This document shows, piece by piece, positions 8,866-18,700 of a DNA stretch of 64,000 nucleotides. The notes below the pieces were generated by a model. It saw nothing but the letters and a program-made list of their open reading frames with translations, made no database searches and was not told where the DNA came from. The position numbers and the translations under genes were made by a program. Source of the stretch: Cristatella mucedo (Eukaryota; Bryozoa; Phylactolaemata; Cristatellidae); assembly GCA_009760855.2 (NCBI GenBank), contig WPIO01000040.1:1468501-1532500 (forward strand), in the 5' to 3' direction. Numbering within the stretch: position 1 is the first letter of the stretch; each line of letters begins with the position of its first letter.

Positions 8866-9408
8866 ATGAAAATTCACGTTAATGAAGATTGTACTACTGT
8901 TGATGAAGTTGCTCAATTGAGAGAACGTGTTAATGAGCTTTTATCTTATAATGCATTCACCGGAAAATTTACAAATAAAACTAATCGTGGAGGAACTGCA
9001 AAAGTAGGAGAGGAAGCAGGTTGTATAAGATCAGATGGATATAGAATTATTAGAATCAATAGAAAATTGTATTATTCTCACCGTTTGGCCTGGTTGATAG
9101 TGAGAGGTAAAATTCCTTTGCAAGAAATAGATCACATTGACGGTAATAAACTAAATAATAGTTTTAATAATTTACGTGAGGCAACTTCATCTGAAAATAA
9201 TAGAAATGTCAGAATAAGAAAAAATAACACTAGTGGTTTCATTGGTGTTTGCTTGAATGAAAAAAGAAACAAATGGCAATTATATATTCGAATAGAAAAA
9301 GGTTTATATCACTTGGGATTATATGATTCTGATATTGAAGCAGCTGAAGCTAGAGATATGATGGCAATAAAACTCCATTTGGAATTTGCAAGACTTAATT
9401 TCAAATAA
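8866..9408 (+). CDS. HNH endonuclease with AP2-like DNA-binding tail
   Basis: An intact frame of about 180 residues. After an N-terminal EDCTTVDEVAQ segment come a SHRLAW motif and the HNH core (QEIDHIDGNKLNNSFNNLRE, SSENNRN). These are typical of the HNH_3 family of homing-type and phage endonucleases. The C-terminal TSGFIGVC...KWQLYIR...LGLYDS block with a following helix matches the AP2-type DNA-binding domain often fused to these enzymes. The start could be 8851 or 8866; 8866 aligns with the first codons of the neighbouring paralog. It could be a selfish homing nuclease or recruited for viral recombination. A decayed homolog lies at 35270-35785. Confidence 0.85.
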   Translation: MKIHVNEDCTTVDEVAQLRERVNELLSYNAFTGKFTNKTNRGGTAKVGEEAGCIRSDGYRIIRINRKLYYSHRLAWLIVRGKIPLQEIDHIDGNKLNNSFNNLREATSSENNRNVRIRKNNTSGFIGVCLNEKRNKWQLYIRIEKGLYHLGLYDSDIEAAEARDMMAIKLHLEFARLNFK

Positions 9409-9733
9409 ACTCTAACAGATGATAATAAAATACTTCGTTACACAGATTATTAATTTTACAACGTTGTTTTAATTTAACTAAAAGTTTCTTAACTTCACGA
9501 TCAATCTCTTCAGGAGTTTTACCTTGTTTATAAAGGACAGAAAGTTACATTGCACTCTCACTTTTATAATCGCACGTTTTCTTTCCTCCGACTTTACTAG
9601 GTTCTACTTGTTTAATATCTCTTTTTAATTCCGGAGAGTAATCAACTCCTCCGCTTTCTACAAGTGCTCTTCCGTGGTCTTGGGTAATCCAATCAATTTT
9701 GTACTTCTTCTCTCTGAACCTTACCACTGACAT
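9401..9733 (-). pseudogene. conserved small viral protein
   Basis: The ATG follows GATATAG directly. Residues 1-62 are open (GRALVESGGVDYSPELK), then a frameshift near 9543. The remainder, to a TGA at 9401-9403, continues in another phase as a Lys/Glu-rich helix. Copy 2 keeps the whole 101-residue frame intact (35821-36126), with a GKALVESGGVDYSPEFK match and the helical tail, so the gene was conserved. Its end overlaps the convergent HNH gene by a few bases. No known family. Confidence 0.55.
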
Positions 9734-9760
9734 CTATATCAACACCTCTATCAATCAGTT

Positions 9761-10081
9761 TTACCATTTTCTTTTTAAGTCAGTTATTGCATTTGTTAGA
9801 CGTTCACTTTGCAAAGTTAGTGCATTCATTCTTTCTTCGTGTGTTTTCATAGGTGGACTTTTACCAGTGAACATAGTTTGATCCACCAACTTTTTTATTA
9901 GACTTGCAACAACTACTGCTATCGAAATTCCAGTCCCAACACCTCCAATAATTCTAGCTATTAAACCGACAAGTGCTGGGATTGCGGGGAGAAAACCTCC
10001 ACTTTGTGCTTCTAAGAAATTCTTAGACCAAGATTTAGGATCTAATTGACTTGCGTCCCAATTAACTTCCATTCCAAACAT
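9761..10081 (-). CDS. membrane-active/amphipathic viral protein
   Basis: An intact 106-residue frame. Residues 1-30 are polar and contain SWSKNFLEAQSGGFL. Residues 33-66 form one long hydrophobic stretch rich in Ile, Gly, Ala and Val (LVGLIARIIGGVGTGISIAV), a likely membrane segment or membrane-lytic helix. The tail is a charged helix. Copy 2 keeps the TWSKNFLEVRSGGFL core and hydrophobic segment (36257-36445). By position and composition it could act in membrane penetration, as protein VI does in adenoviruses, but that is inference only. Confidence 0.5.
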   Translation of the reverse strand: MFGMEVNWDASQLDPKSWSKNFLEAQSGGFLPAIPALVGLIARIIGGVGTGISIAVVVASLIKKLVDQTMFTGKSPPMKTHEERMNALTLQSERLTNAITDLKRKW

Positions 10082-10082
10082 T

Positions 10083-10549
10083 TCACTTAAATACTGACTT
10101 GATAATTATCCTTTTCTGCAGCAAGTAAAACATCAATGTAACTGCAAGACCTAGTTCTAGTGATTCAATCATCTTTTGCAATCCTTCGTTTTTTTCTGAC
10201 ATTGTTTTCCAGAATACTTGTCCATATTTACCACTAGGAATATCATCTACTATTATTTTTATAAAAAGACTTAGATCAACTAATCCTGTAAAACCACTAA
10301 GAAATCCTCCCAATACTTTTGTTCCTGCTCCAATAACTTTAAGAGATTGTAATACTTTAGGAACAGCTGTAGCTATCTTTTCAGATGCTTGAAGTGATAA
10401 TCTTGCTGCTAACTTTGGTAATGATTTTTAACTGCTTTTTCACCTATTTTTGTTGCAGTCTTAACACCATCTAACACTTCTTTAGTTGTTTTAGTTCCTT
10501 CTTTTAAATCTTCTTCTACACCTTTACCTTTCTTTACTTTTTTCGGCAT
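10083..10549 (-). pseudogene. Lys/Ala-rich amphipathic viral protein
   Basis: The start (10549) lies ten bases from the divergent fibre gene. The N-terminus is very basic (MPKKVKKGKGVEED). An alanine-rich amphipathic segment follows, then a GFTGLVDLSLF...DDIPSGKYG block, and the C-terminus has a hydrophobic stretch. One frameshift near 10428 separates the first 40 residues from the rest. Copy 2 (36446-37580) has the same C-terminal block (TVDLSLFTKEIVDDI) but its alanine-rich middle has grown into a minisatellite. The function is unknown. Confidence 0.5.
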
Positions 10550-10559
10550 ATATTATATA
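10550..10559. promoter_or_regulatory. 10-bp bidirectional intergenic promoter
   Basis: Only ATATTATATA separates two divergent start codons (minus ATG read from 10549, plus ATG 10560). Any transcription start must lie at or next to the codons, which implies extremely short leaders for both transcripts or overlapping promoters inside the genes. Confidence 0.45.
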
Positions 10560-11423
10560 ATGGAAAAAGTTAGAAAAGTCAATGGTAATATTTATACTAA
10601 TATTGATGCCAATAATAATAGAATAACTAACTTAGGATTTCCTGTTGATAGTGGTGATGCTATAAGACTAGATTATGCTCTTACTTCAAGTGCTGGTAAT
10701 AATATTATTAGTAATCCTTCAGGAGAAATAGCAAAAGTATCAGCTCTAACTGATTTGTTACCAAAGAGTGGAGCAGTAATGAAATCACAATTGAATTGTA
10801 ATAATTTTTATGGTATATCTGGTAACTCTGCTGATGGAACTGTATACTCAGATTTAAGACCTTATAAAGTAATAAACTATGGATTAGTTAAAAGTATGAC
10901 TGCTGTGTTTCAAGGTAAAGCAATGTCAAGTATCGATATGGGAAATAAGAATATTATGAATGTAAAAGTTTCTGATGTAGCATCAAAACAGTATGTTGAA
11001 AGTAATAAACAAGTGACATTTAAATACTTAGGTTTGAAAGGTAATTATGCAAGTATATTTTATCTTGATATGTTAGGTTTAAATATTACTGTCAATGGAA
11101 GTACAGGAAATAAATTTCAACCTAAACAAAATACACCCGGTGATATACCTGTTGTTGCAGCTACTGGAGACATTGTAGCCTACAATACTAATCTTAAAAC
11201 ATTCTTTCCAGGAGTGTTACCTAATTTTGGAATGGTATCTAATATTATGTATGCAACTAATAAAACTAATTCTTATTTAGAATTAACTAGTGATTATACT
11301 TATGGAGTAAGTGGTACAGTAGTATTAATAATTAACATTGATGGGACATGTAGATGTGCTATCGACAAGTTTACAGTTGCTAGTGGAATTACTTTTATAG
11401 ATTTTATTGTTAGTATTGTTTAG
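10560..11423 (+). CDS. fibre-like protein 1
   Basis: An intact 287-residue frame. Near residues 15-40 it carries a shaft-type repeat of the pattern NNNRITNLGFPVDSGDAI, and near 120-150 a second, weaker one (SIDMGNKNIMNV, then ASKQYV). Such N-x-I-x-N-L-x-P-x-x-x-x-D-A repeats are typical of trimeric phage tail fibres. The C-terminal 120 residues are beta-rich and end in a hydrophobic FIDFIVSIV, a plausible head domain. A host-attachment role is inferred. Two further fibre genes follow on the same strand with almost no spacing. Confidence 0.6.
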   Translation: MEKVRKVNGNIYTNIDANNNRITNLGFPVDSGDAIRLDYALTSSAGNNIISNPSGEIAKVSALTDLLPKSGAVMKSQLNCNNFYGISGNSADGTVYSDLRPYKVINYGLVKSMTAVFQGKAMSSIDMGNKNIMNVKVSDVASKQYVESNKQVTFKYLGLKGNYASIFYLDMLGLNITVNGSTGNKFQPKQNTPGDIPVVAATGDIVAYNTNLKTFFPGVLPNFGMVSNIMYATNKTNSYLELTSDYTYGVSGTVVLIINIDGTCRCAIDKFTVASGITFIDFIVSIV

Positions 11424-11425
11424 AA

Positions 11426-12331
11426 ATGTTAGGTAAAAGAAGCAAAGGAAAGTCATCAAAGAATTTTATTAGAAAGACTGGTGATATACTTAGTGGAAAT
11501 CTAAACATGAATGGAAACCTTACAAAAAATTTAGGTGATCCTGTTGATCTGTTGATGCTGGTGATGCAGTAAATAGAAAATATATAGATACAAATTTTGT
11601 TACTAAGATATCTAGATCAACAACGAATGACGGAGATGTTGACATGAATAATTTTAGAATAGTAAATCTTGCTCATCCTATAAATCCTAGTGATGCTGCA
11701 ACTAAAGAATTATGCTGATACTAAATTACCACTTACTGGTGGAACAATTAGAGGAAATTTAATTGTAAATGGTGCTATTAGAATTACAGTTCCATATGAT
11801 GGTTGAAATCCAGACTTAGATTATACAGTACCAAATAAAAAGTACACCGATGACAGCTTTCTTAATTTACATGGTGGAACTGTTAATGGTAATTTAGACA
11901 TGCAAAATAATTTTATTAGAATTGTAAATGATCCTATTAATCCAACTGATGGTGTAAACCTTGGTTATCTAAATAAAATATCTGACGGAAATGTTGCAAG
12001 AATAACATTTAATGCAACTACAAAAAGTCAACTAACATTTAATGGAACAGTGTATCAAGGACTATTTCTTAATCCTTCTGATGAAATGAAAATACCTATT
12101 CCAAGAAGTTTATTTGTAATTTCTGCAACATATATATCTCCAGATGGTAGACAAAGAATGATTATTCCTCTCCCTCCAACAGGAATAAGTTATACTCAAT
12201 CATTTCAACTATTTGGAAGATTCATTCTTAATTCAGATAAAATAATAGAAATTGATTTTACACCAATTTATTGTACACAAGATTTATTTGGTCAAACAAT
12301 AACTGTTACTGTTTATATAGAAGTATCATAA
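11426..12331 (+). pseudogene. fibre-like protein 2
   Basis: The ATG follows GTTTAGAA, in which TAG is the stop of fibre gene 1. The N-terminus is basic. Three shaft repeats can be read (LNMNGNLTKNLGDPVD, VDMNNFRIVNLAHPINPSDA, LDMQNNFIRIVNDPINPTDG). Frameshifts near 11548 and 11708 and a TGA at 11804-11806 break it. The last 143 codons (11900-12331) are open and include a beta-rich C-terminal domain ending ITVTVYIEVS. The copy-2 homolog is 40290-41097. Confidence 0.55.
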
Positions 12332-12332
12332 A

Positions 12333-13434
12333 ATGCTTTCTAGAAAATATTTACAAATGGATGGAACATTGAACTTTGATTCAAATAGAATAATTAATGT
12401 TGGTGAAACAATTGATTCATTAGAAACTGTTAATAAATCGCTTCTGATAACAATTATCAAAGAAAGGATTCTGATCAACATATAACTGGTAACCTATCTG
12501 ATAACTCAAAAAAATATGTAAGAATATCAGATCCTGTCAACGGAGGAGATATTACTACAAAACAATATGCTGATACAAAAACAGGAATGTATAAACAAGA
12601 TGAAACAGTAAATTGAAATGTAAGCGTTAAAAGATTAATAATGAATAGAAGAGAACACACTTTTGCTAATTATGCTCCAACCGATGTAATTGCGAATAAG
12701 TACATTCATCATTTCTATTTGAAGTGTGGAAGTTGACCATTTGTTATAACATTTATAAGTAATACTGGTTTTATTGGATATTGGGGTAATTTAACTGCAA
12801 ACAGTATAAGTAATATTGGAACAATACCACAATCTTATTCTTCTTCTACTAATAGTAAACAAGTTTTAGCAAAGCTATTAGCTATTAACATAAAAAACCA
12901 GTTTACTCAAGAATTCAAATACAAATAAAAGATATTAATGCTGCTGCTATTATGAGAAATAACTATATTGATATCACAACTACATATAGAGTAACTAACA
13001 GGTTTCTTTTAGATTATTTCTTTGTAACAAAAGATGATAATAGAACTAAAATAAATTAAAAAAGTGCATTTGCAACAATTTAAAAAAGTAAAAATAAAAT
13101 AAATGATGGTGATATTATATTTATAAACTACAGCTTTAAATTTTATTCTCCAAACTATTATTCATCAACTTTACTAAATCTACAATATTATTATGTTGAG
13201 GGAAATTATATGTTAATAATGAGTGACTCTATAAATGGTGTTAGTATTTCTGAAGATAGTTCTTCAAAAACAATTTCAATTAACATTACTTATCCTATTT
13301 TAAATTATGGTACTATTTCAACTCCAAGTGATTTAAATTATATTGAAATTTTGTTAGTTAATGTAGTAGAATATTCTACTACTACAACTGATACTACAGA
13401 TGGATATGATCCTATGGAAGACATACCTATTTAA
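12333..13434 (+). pseudogene. fibre-like protein 3
   Basis: The ATG overlaps the previous stop region (TAAAATG). The N-terminus has an LNFDSNRIINVG repeat and further on a KKYVRISDPVNGGDITTKQYAD repeat. TGA codons at 12614-12616 and 12734-12736, frameshifts near 12437 and 12905, and TAA codons near 13057-13083 break it. The last stretch (13210-13434) is open and beta-rich, ending in an acidic DPMEDIPI. Where copy 2 can be aligned, the first TGA corresponds to Gly. The stop overlaps the convergent neighbour by four bases. Confidence 0.5.
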
Positions 13435-13808
13435 ATCTTCCAATCCTTAGTTTCTTTAATTAATTCTTCAGGTGCATCAAACCTGGCTGAATCTTTCATT
13501 TGTTGAGCTAGTTCTATTTTTTTAGAGTATGCTTCAGACCTCATACTATTTATTTTTTCTATTTTTAAGTCTTTAAGGAACTCTTCAAAAATTGAACCAT
13601 CTTTACCTTTAACAAATATATTTGCTATTTCTGGTTCAGATTGAATAATTACAAGTGCTTTATATTCTAATACTAGTTTTAAAGCATCTAACAAAGTTGA
13701 TCTGATGTCTTCAATTCTACCCATTGGATAAGAACAGATTTTAAAGTTTGAATGCTGCTGTCCTTGTGCTTCTTTAAGACAGTCTTTACTTCTTGTCTCA
13801 ATGTTCAT
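13431..13808 (-). CDS. conserved viral protein, unknown
   Basis: An intact 125-residue frame. The start follows AATATACAGAAG. It has an N-terminal KDCLKEAQGQQHSNFK segment and a central hydrophobic ALKLVLEYKALVII. The C-terminus is a charged helix. Copy 2 (42235-42640) keeps the RCTDGLKETQGQQFRNVK counterpart and a GSIFEEFL block, so the gene is conserved across lineages. No family recognised. Confidence 0.55.
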   Translation of the reverse strand: MNIETRSKDCLKEAQGQQHSNFKICSYPMGRIEDIRSTLLDALKLVLEYKALVIIQSEPEIANIFVKGKDGSIFEEFLKDLKIEKINSMRSEAYSKKIELAQQMKDSARFDAPEELIKETKDWKI

Positions 13809-13844
13809 CTTCTGTATATTGTTTTTATATTTTATTTAATTTAA

Positions 13845-14358
13845 TTAAACTGCAGGATCGGGTTGTGCTAGTGCTGCCTCGGCGGCTTTTTGTTTTGCAC
13901 TCTTACGACCAGCAATACTTGGTAGAACTGCGTAACACTCATCTTTAGCAATTCCAGTGATGTCAGGTTTAACACCAGATACTCCAGATATGACTGTAGA
14001 CATTGATGGAAGTTGTGTTGCAATCCAAGACGTATAAGCAGCAATCTCACCATCGATCATCGAGAAGAGAATCAACTTTAGATCTAACCCTAAATCTAAC
14101 ATCAACTTTAAATCTAAATCTAACCCATTCCTCAAGACCTGATAGAACTTCACTTTGTCCTGCAGTAATAATCTTTTGTGCTTCAGAATCTGCTTCATCA
14201 AGATAGAATTTCCTAACAGATGTATCAGTCATAACTGAAATATCAGAACTGAGTTGTTGTTCATCATATGCTGTCATTCTTGACCTAACAAGATAATCAA
14301 CGTAAGATTTAAGTGCTAATGCAGAAGTTGCCGGCATCGGATCAGTAATGGCTTCCAT
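13845..14358 (-). pseudogene. conserved viral protein with short internal repeat
   Basis: The start follows ATAATATAGGAA. Residues 1-75 are open (SALALKSYVDYLVRSRMTAYD, then a DISVMTDTSVRKFYLDE block). A frameshift sits in a tandem repeat of a 15-bp GATTTAGATTTAAAG-type unit (about 14050-14125). The C-terminal part (SWIATQLPSMSTVISGVSG, then an Ala/Lys-rich tail) is open in another phase. Copy 2 has matching N- and C-terminal blocks but an ATT microsatellite in the same place, so this linker is unstable in both. The function is unknown. Confidence 0.5.
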
Positions 14359-14401
14359 TTCCTATATTATAATAAAAAATTAAAAATACATACATAAACA
14401 A

Positions 14402-14608
14402 TCAAGGAATACTTTTAAAAAAAGGAGATGATAAGATATGAAGCTTATCTACCTTATCATATATATCACACAATTTAAGTAACTTTTCTATTTCTGAATC
14501 AGGTGGTTTACTAATATAAGGATATAAATCTTCATCTTCATTACCATTAAACAACATATGTACAAGATGTCTAACATATTCATGAGAGAGTATTCTTTCA
14601 ATATTCAT
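14402..14608 (-). CDS. small helical paralog 1 of 4
   Basis: A 68-residue open frame with start after ATATACAGAAAA. It belongs to a tandem family with an N-terminal M-N/D-x-x-R-I-L-S motif and a C-terminal PDSEIEKLLKLCD helix. Its stop-proximal half is nearly identical to that of the next gene, so the duplication is recent. The start overlaps the end of the next gene by 11 bases. Function unknown. Confidence 0.5.
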   Translation of the reverse strand: MNIERILSHEYVRHLVHMLFNGNEDEDLYPYISKPPDSEIEKLLKLCDIYDKVDKLHILSSPFFKSIP

Positions 14609-14840
14609 TTTTCTGTATATAAATAGTATTAAAAATAGAAGTTGCTAATATTTCATATTTTACTATTTCATCTTCTAAATCACACAATTTAAGTAACTTT
14701 TCTATTTCTGAATCAGGTAGTTTATTAATATAAGGATATAAATCTTCTTTAGCATCGACATTAAATATTCCAACACAAATAAAATATGCACATTGTTTGA
14801 TAGAATCATTAGATAAAATTCTTGATATTCTTACATCCAT
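14598..14840 (-). CDS. small helical paralog 2 of 4
   Basis: An 80-residue open frame with start after TATATATA. It has an N-terminal RISRILSND, a middle DLYPYINKLPDSEIEKLLKLCD shared with paralog 1, and a charged helical tail. No transmembrane segment and no known domain. Confidence 0.5.
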   Translation of the reverse strand: MDVRISRILSNDSIKQCAYFICVGIFNVDAKEDLYPYINKLPDSEIEKLLKLCDLEDEIVKYEILATSIFNTIYIQKNEY

Positions 14841-14858
14841 TATATATATAATAAAAAA

Positions 14859-15098
14859 TTAAAAATCATTTTGGAAAACTCTTGAACAAATATTATCTAG
14901 CTTATTATTATAATCTTCTATTTTATCACAAATATCCCAAATTTTAGTTAAATCTTCAATAATTGAATCAGGAAACATAGGAATATAAGAAAATAGATTT
15001 GTAAGCATCTTAGATCCACAAGCTTTAAATCTTTTAGAACAAACACTATATTCAGTATTTTTAGCTCTTTCACAACATAGAATCCTTGCAATATCTAT
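14859..15098 (-). pseudogene. small helical paralog 3 of 4, ATA at start
   Basis: The frame lines up with paralogs 1, 2 and 4 (DIARILCCERAKN, then PDSIIEDLTKIWDICDKIED) and follows TTATATAGAAA. The codon at the start position is ATA instead of ATG. The rest (79 codons) is free of stops. Either the start was lost by a single base change or a non-AUG start is used. Confidence 0.45.
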
Positions 15099-15146
15099 TT
15101 TCTATATAATAATTCTATATTTCTATATAATACTTATAAAATTTGT

Positions 15147-15422
15147 TTAATTAATCACTACTCCTGGTTTTGTTATTGGTGTTTTAGATTTTTTATTTCC
15201 TTTCTCAAGCATTTCATTTATCTTACTACGACTCTCCATTAGTTTGTCACATGTATCACATATATCTATAAGAATACTAATATAAGAACTATCAATATCT
15301 GGAATGAGTTTGTCTAGTGAATGTTTAACTATACGCTGATCTTGACCTTTAAGTTTTTGAAGACAGATTTTTATTGCCATTTCTCTAGATTGCTCACCAC
15401 TAAAAATTCTTGAGACATCCAT
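15147..15422 (-). CDS. small helical paralog 4 of 4
   Basis: A 91-residue open frame whose ATG follows ATATCTAGAAA. It has an N-terminal VSRIFSGEQSREMAIK, a central helix with SILIDICDTCDKLMESR, and a Lys/Pro-rich tail. This is the only member with a clear counterpart in copy 2 (43261-43544), so it is probably the founder of the array. Confidence 0.55.
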   Translation of the reverse strand: MDVSRIFSGEQSREMAIKICLQKLKGQDQRIVKHSLDKLIPDIDSSYISILIDICDTCDKLMESRSKINEMLEKGNKKSKTPITKPGVVIN

Positions 15423-15459
15423 TTTCTAGATATGAAAATAAAATGTAACTTAATTGAAA

Positions 15460-15742
15460 TTAAATCTCTTCTCCTTCCGAACTATCTACAAATCCTTCAA
15501 GGAATTCTTCATATGCTTTAGATTCTTCTTCAGTGAGATCCTTTTTTACCAAATAAAAGTTCTTCTAGATCTTCACCATTCTCTTCTGATTCGGAATCTG
15601 TTTCAATGCAAGATGAAGCGTCAGACTCGTAAGACTCAGATTCACATTCTGTTTCCATTTGATAGTCAGGGTCGTCAATTGAATCCTCTGAATACTCTGA
15701 CTCACTATCAGAACTGGTAATATCGATTTCTGTGGGATCCAT
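15460..15742 (-). pseudogene. acidic Ser/Asp/Glu-rich viral protein
   Basis: The start follows TATTATAG. Residues 1-65 are almost entirely Ser, Asp, Glu, Tyr and Cys (SSDSESEYSED and similar runs). A frameshift in an A-run near 15545 leads to an acidic tail ending SSEGEEI. It is probably disordered. Copy 2 (43578-43836) keeps the composition but not the exact sequence. The neighbouring polymerase gene makes a replication or DNA-mimic role conceivable, without direct evidence. Confidence 0.5.
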
Positions 15743-15766
15743 CCTATAATAGTAAAAATAATTTTT

Positions 15767-18700
15767 TTAATATAAATTTATTTTCTCCATTGACTCGTAT
15801 AACTTTACTTCTTCTTGTATATCAACTAGTTTTTTATCGTCTTGCTTTTTCTTTTTATCTGAAAATCTAACTCTCTTTACTGGTAATGGTTTAGTATTTT
15901 CAATCTTTTTTTCGGCATCTATACTAATATTACAAGTTTTACAGTGGCCTGGATTTGTACCATTGCTTAATGGTTCTGCAATCTTGTAATGACCGTATGC
16001 ATAACTACAGCAACCGCAGTCTAACCAGTAACGCTTTGATTCGAATGCTGATAGTGCTCTTTTCTTAAGTTTCTTTGTAATAATATTGTGTTTACTTTGT
16101 GTCATACGATAGAAATCTCTATCAAGTGTCTCATAAAAGTCTTTAGTATCAAGATTATCAGCATAAATATTCTAAGCAGTAGTTAGACATTGAACGTATT
16201 CATTGTGTGTTATCTTTGAATTCTTAATTACTGTTTTTGGAACACCCTTTGCTTTCATAAGTGGTTTCTTTGAAGCAACAGAATCTAATTTTGGTCTTAA
16301 TGCAATAAACTCATCAATTTTTTCACCTTTCATCTCATCCTTGAAATTACCAAACTCATCACTATGAAACCAATCTTTAATATCATCCATCTCTTTTTTC
16401 TCAAAGTTTTCACTTTTAATATCAACAACTAATGAATCATTATCTGTGTATAATAAACTTAATCTATCATTAAACTTAACTTTCAATGTGTCATAGTAAA
16501 ATATTTGCATATGTAATTTTGATAAATCAAGAACTGCAACTCCTATGAACATTGGTTTGTTTAGAAGTGTAGACTTTCTTGAATGTTCGAAACCAACTAA
16601 AGTTTTATCAAAGCATCTAATTTCTTTAAGTCTGGGATCTCTCATTATTTTATTAAACAATGAATCATTCTTATCTATTCCTGTATTTACTAATCTAACA
16701 CATGTTCTGTTTTCTACGTTTTCACACGTCTTTTCAAAGATTTGACAGATAAAACCTTTGTATAGATTTCTTTTAAATTCATTTTTTTACGATCAAACTC
16801 AATCTTTTTCTCTGCACATATATCAATGAATGGCTTTGCCCATGGTTCTTGATTAAATTTATATACTTTATGTATTTTAGTTGGGATCAATCCTTTACTA
16901 ACAACAAATTGAAAGTATCTATAATGTGTTAGATAATTAGTTTTATTATTAAAATCACAAATCAATTTTGGTACAGTGCTTGGACCTGATGAAAACTTTT
17001 GTTGATATCTTGAAAACTCAGCATTATCAACAACTCTACTTTCAGGACAAAGTGGATAATCGTTATCTAAATCATGTAGTTCTTTTGGATACTCTAAATC
17101 ACATAAGACAAATATTCCTGTTTACCATCTTCAGGTAGTGACATTATTTTTTCAAGAGACCAATTACTTAAATCATCTTCAATAGGTTCTGTAATAGGTA
17201 AGCACCACATCATAACTGTTGGATATTAACTTGTTGCATACCAGTACATAATATGAATAGTACTTACAAAGTCTTCTACTGACTTGACAGACTCCTCTTA
17301 TTGATTCCTTAAACTTTTGATATAGTTGTAAGTCTCCTTCCTTTTTACCTAATAAATTTATAGTACATTTTGTATAAAACAAAGTACAAGACCATGCATA
17401 GTGTGGTGCAGATAGATAGTGAGCAGGATCTAGTTTAAGCAATTCAATAAAACTATTTCTGTATGCTTCATAACAATCAGCAAGAAGTGAAACGTCTGCA
17501 TATAGATAAATATCATGATAATCTCCTAAATCTTTCGTGCTAAAAAGTTTAAATACATTTAGTGCATGTTCATAGTCTTCAGTACTAATACCTTTATCAA
17601 AAGTAAGTTTACTATTGAATGATTTAATATCTGGAATCTTAGTCTCATTGAATTTATCAAAAGAATCCATGTACTCATATGGATAAATACCTTTTCTTGT
17701 TATAACATCTTGTTCTAACATCTTGTTATAACATTAAGAACCTTAACATCAATATCTGGATATAATCTTTTAAAGACATCTATTGTAACATCAAAGTTTG
17801 AATTTGCTTTCTTTAATGAAGTAACAATATCACTTAAACCACCAATCATAAAATTAATAGAATCTTTAAACTTAAAATTCTCAAATGGCATTGACATATA
17901 ATTCTCCATATTATGTGCAACAGGTTTACAATTAAGACTAAATGTTGACATTCCTTTCACAATCAAATGAGAATCATATCCTTTCAAATTGTGAATAAAG
18001 ATAGGAAGTTTCCAACTACTTTTTTTAAATCTAACAAGTGAGTTACAAAGTTCGTGGGCTGCTCCCCTAAATTTACCAGTAAAATGACAGTGATCTCTTG
18101 CTTTTATATTTACTTTTGCTTCAGCAACAAATGTGTCATTATATATCCAACAATTAGTGGAATCATGAAATTGTATACGAGCATCAAAATAAAAAATAAT
18201 AGGTACTGTAGTGTGCTCTAGTAACTTATCTTTCAACTCATTTAAAACATTCATTATAAATTCCAAAAGCAACTCAACACAATCATTACTTCTATTTAAA
18301 AATATACAAGGCTTTCCTCCATTTATATCATTATCTATTAATACTTTTCCATTAATATCAAGAATAATTGCGCATGAGCCACATGAGACTTGTAACTTAT
18401 TAGTACATGTATCACTACATTTACCTGTTGTTAATTTACTATTACAGTAAGTTGGATTAATATTGTTAGATACTATACTTTCATAGCAAACATCACATGT
18501 CTTTACATTCAAACTCTCAAAATCTGCATAACAAACGTATGGAGACTTAATAAGTTTTTCATGGTCACTAAAATTTAAAAGCGTAGTATCTTTTGTTCGT
18601 CCTGTTTTCTTATTCGCAACAATACCAGGTATTTTTAATTTAGAGTAACTAGAATTAAGACCTTTACATAAAACTAAATGATTCTGAAAATCTTCATCTG

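Noticed and set aside
1186-12736. TGA as a sense codon in element 1
   Set aside because: Eight of about sixteen in-frame stops are TGA, which looked like code reassignment. But where copy 2 can be aligned the TGA positions correspond to Arg, Cys and Gly rather than one amino acid, and TAA and TAG stops also occur, so ordinary decay is simpler.
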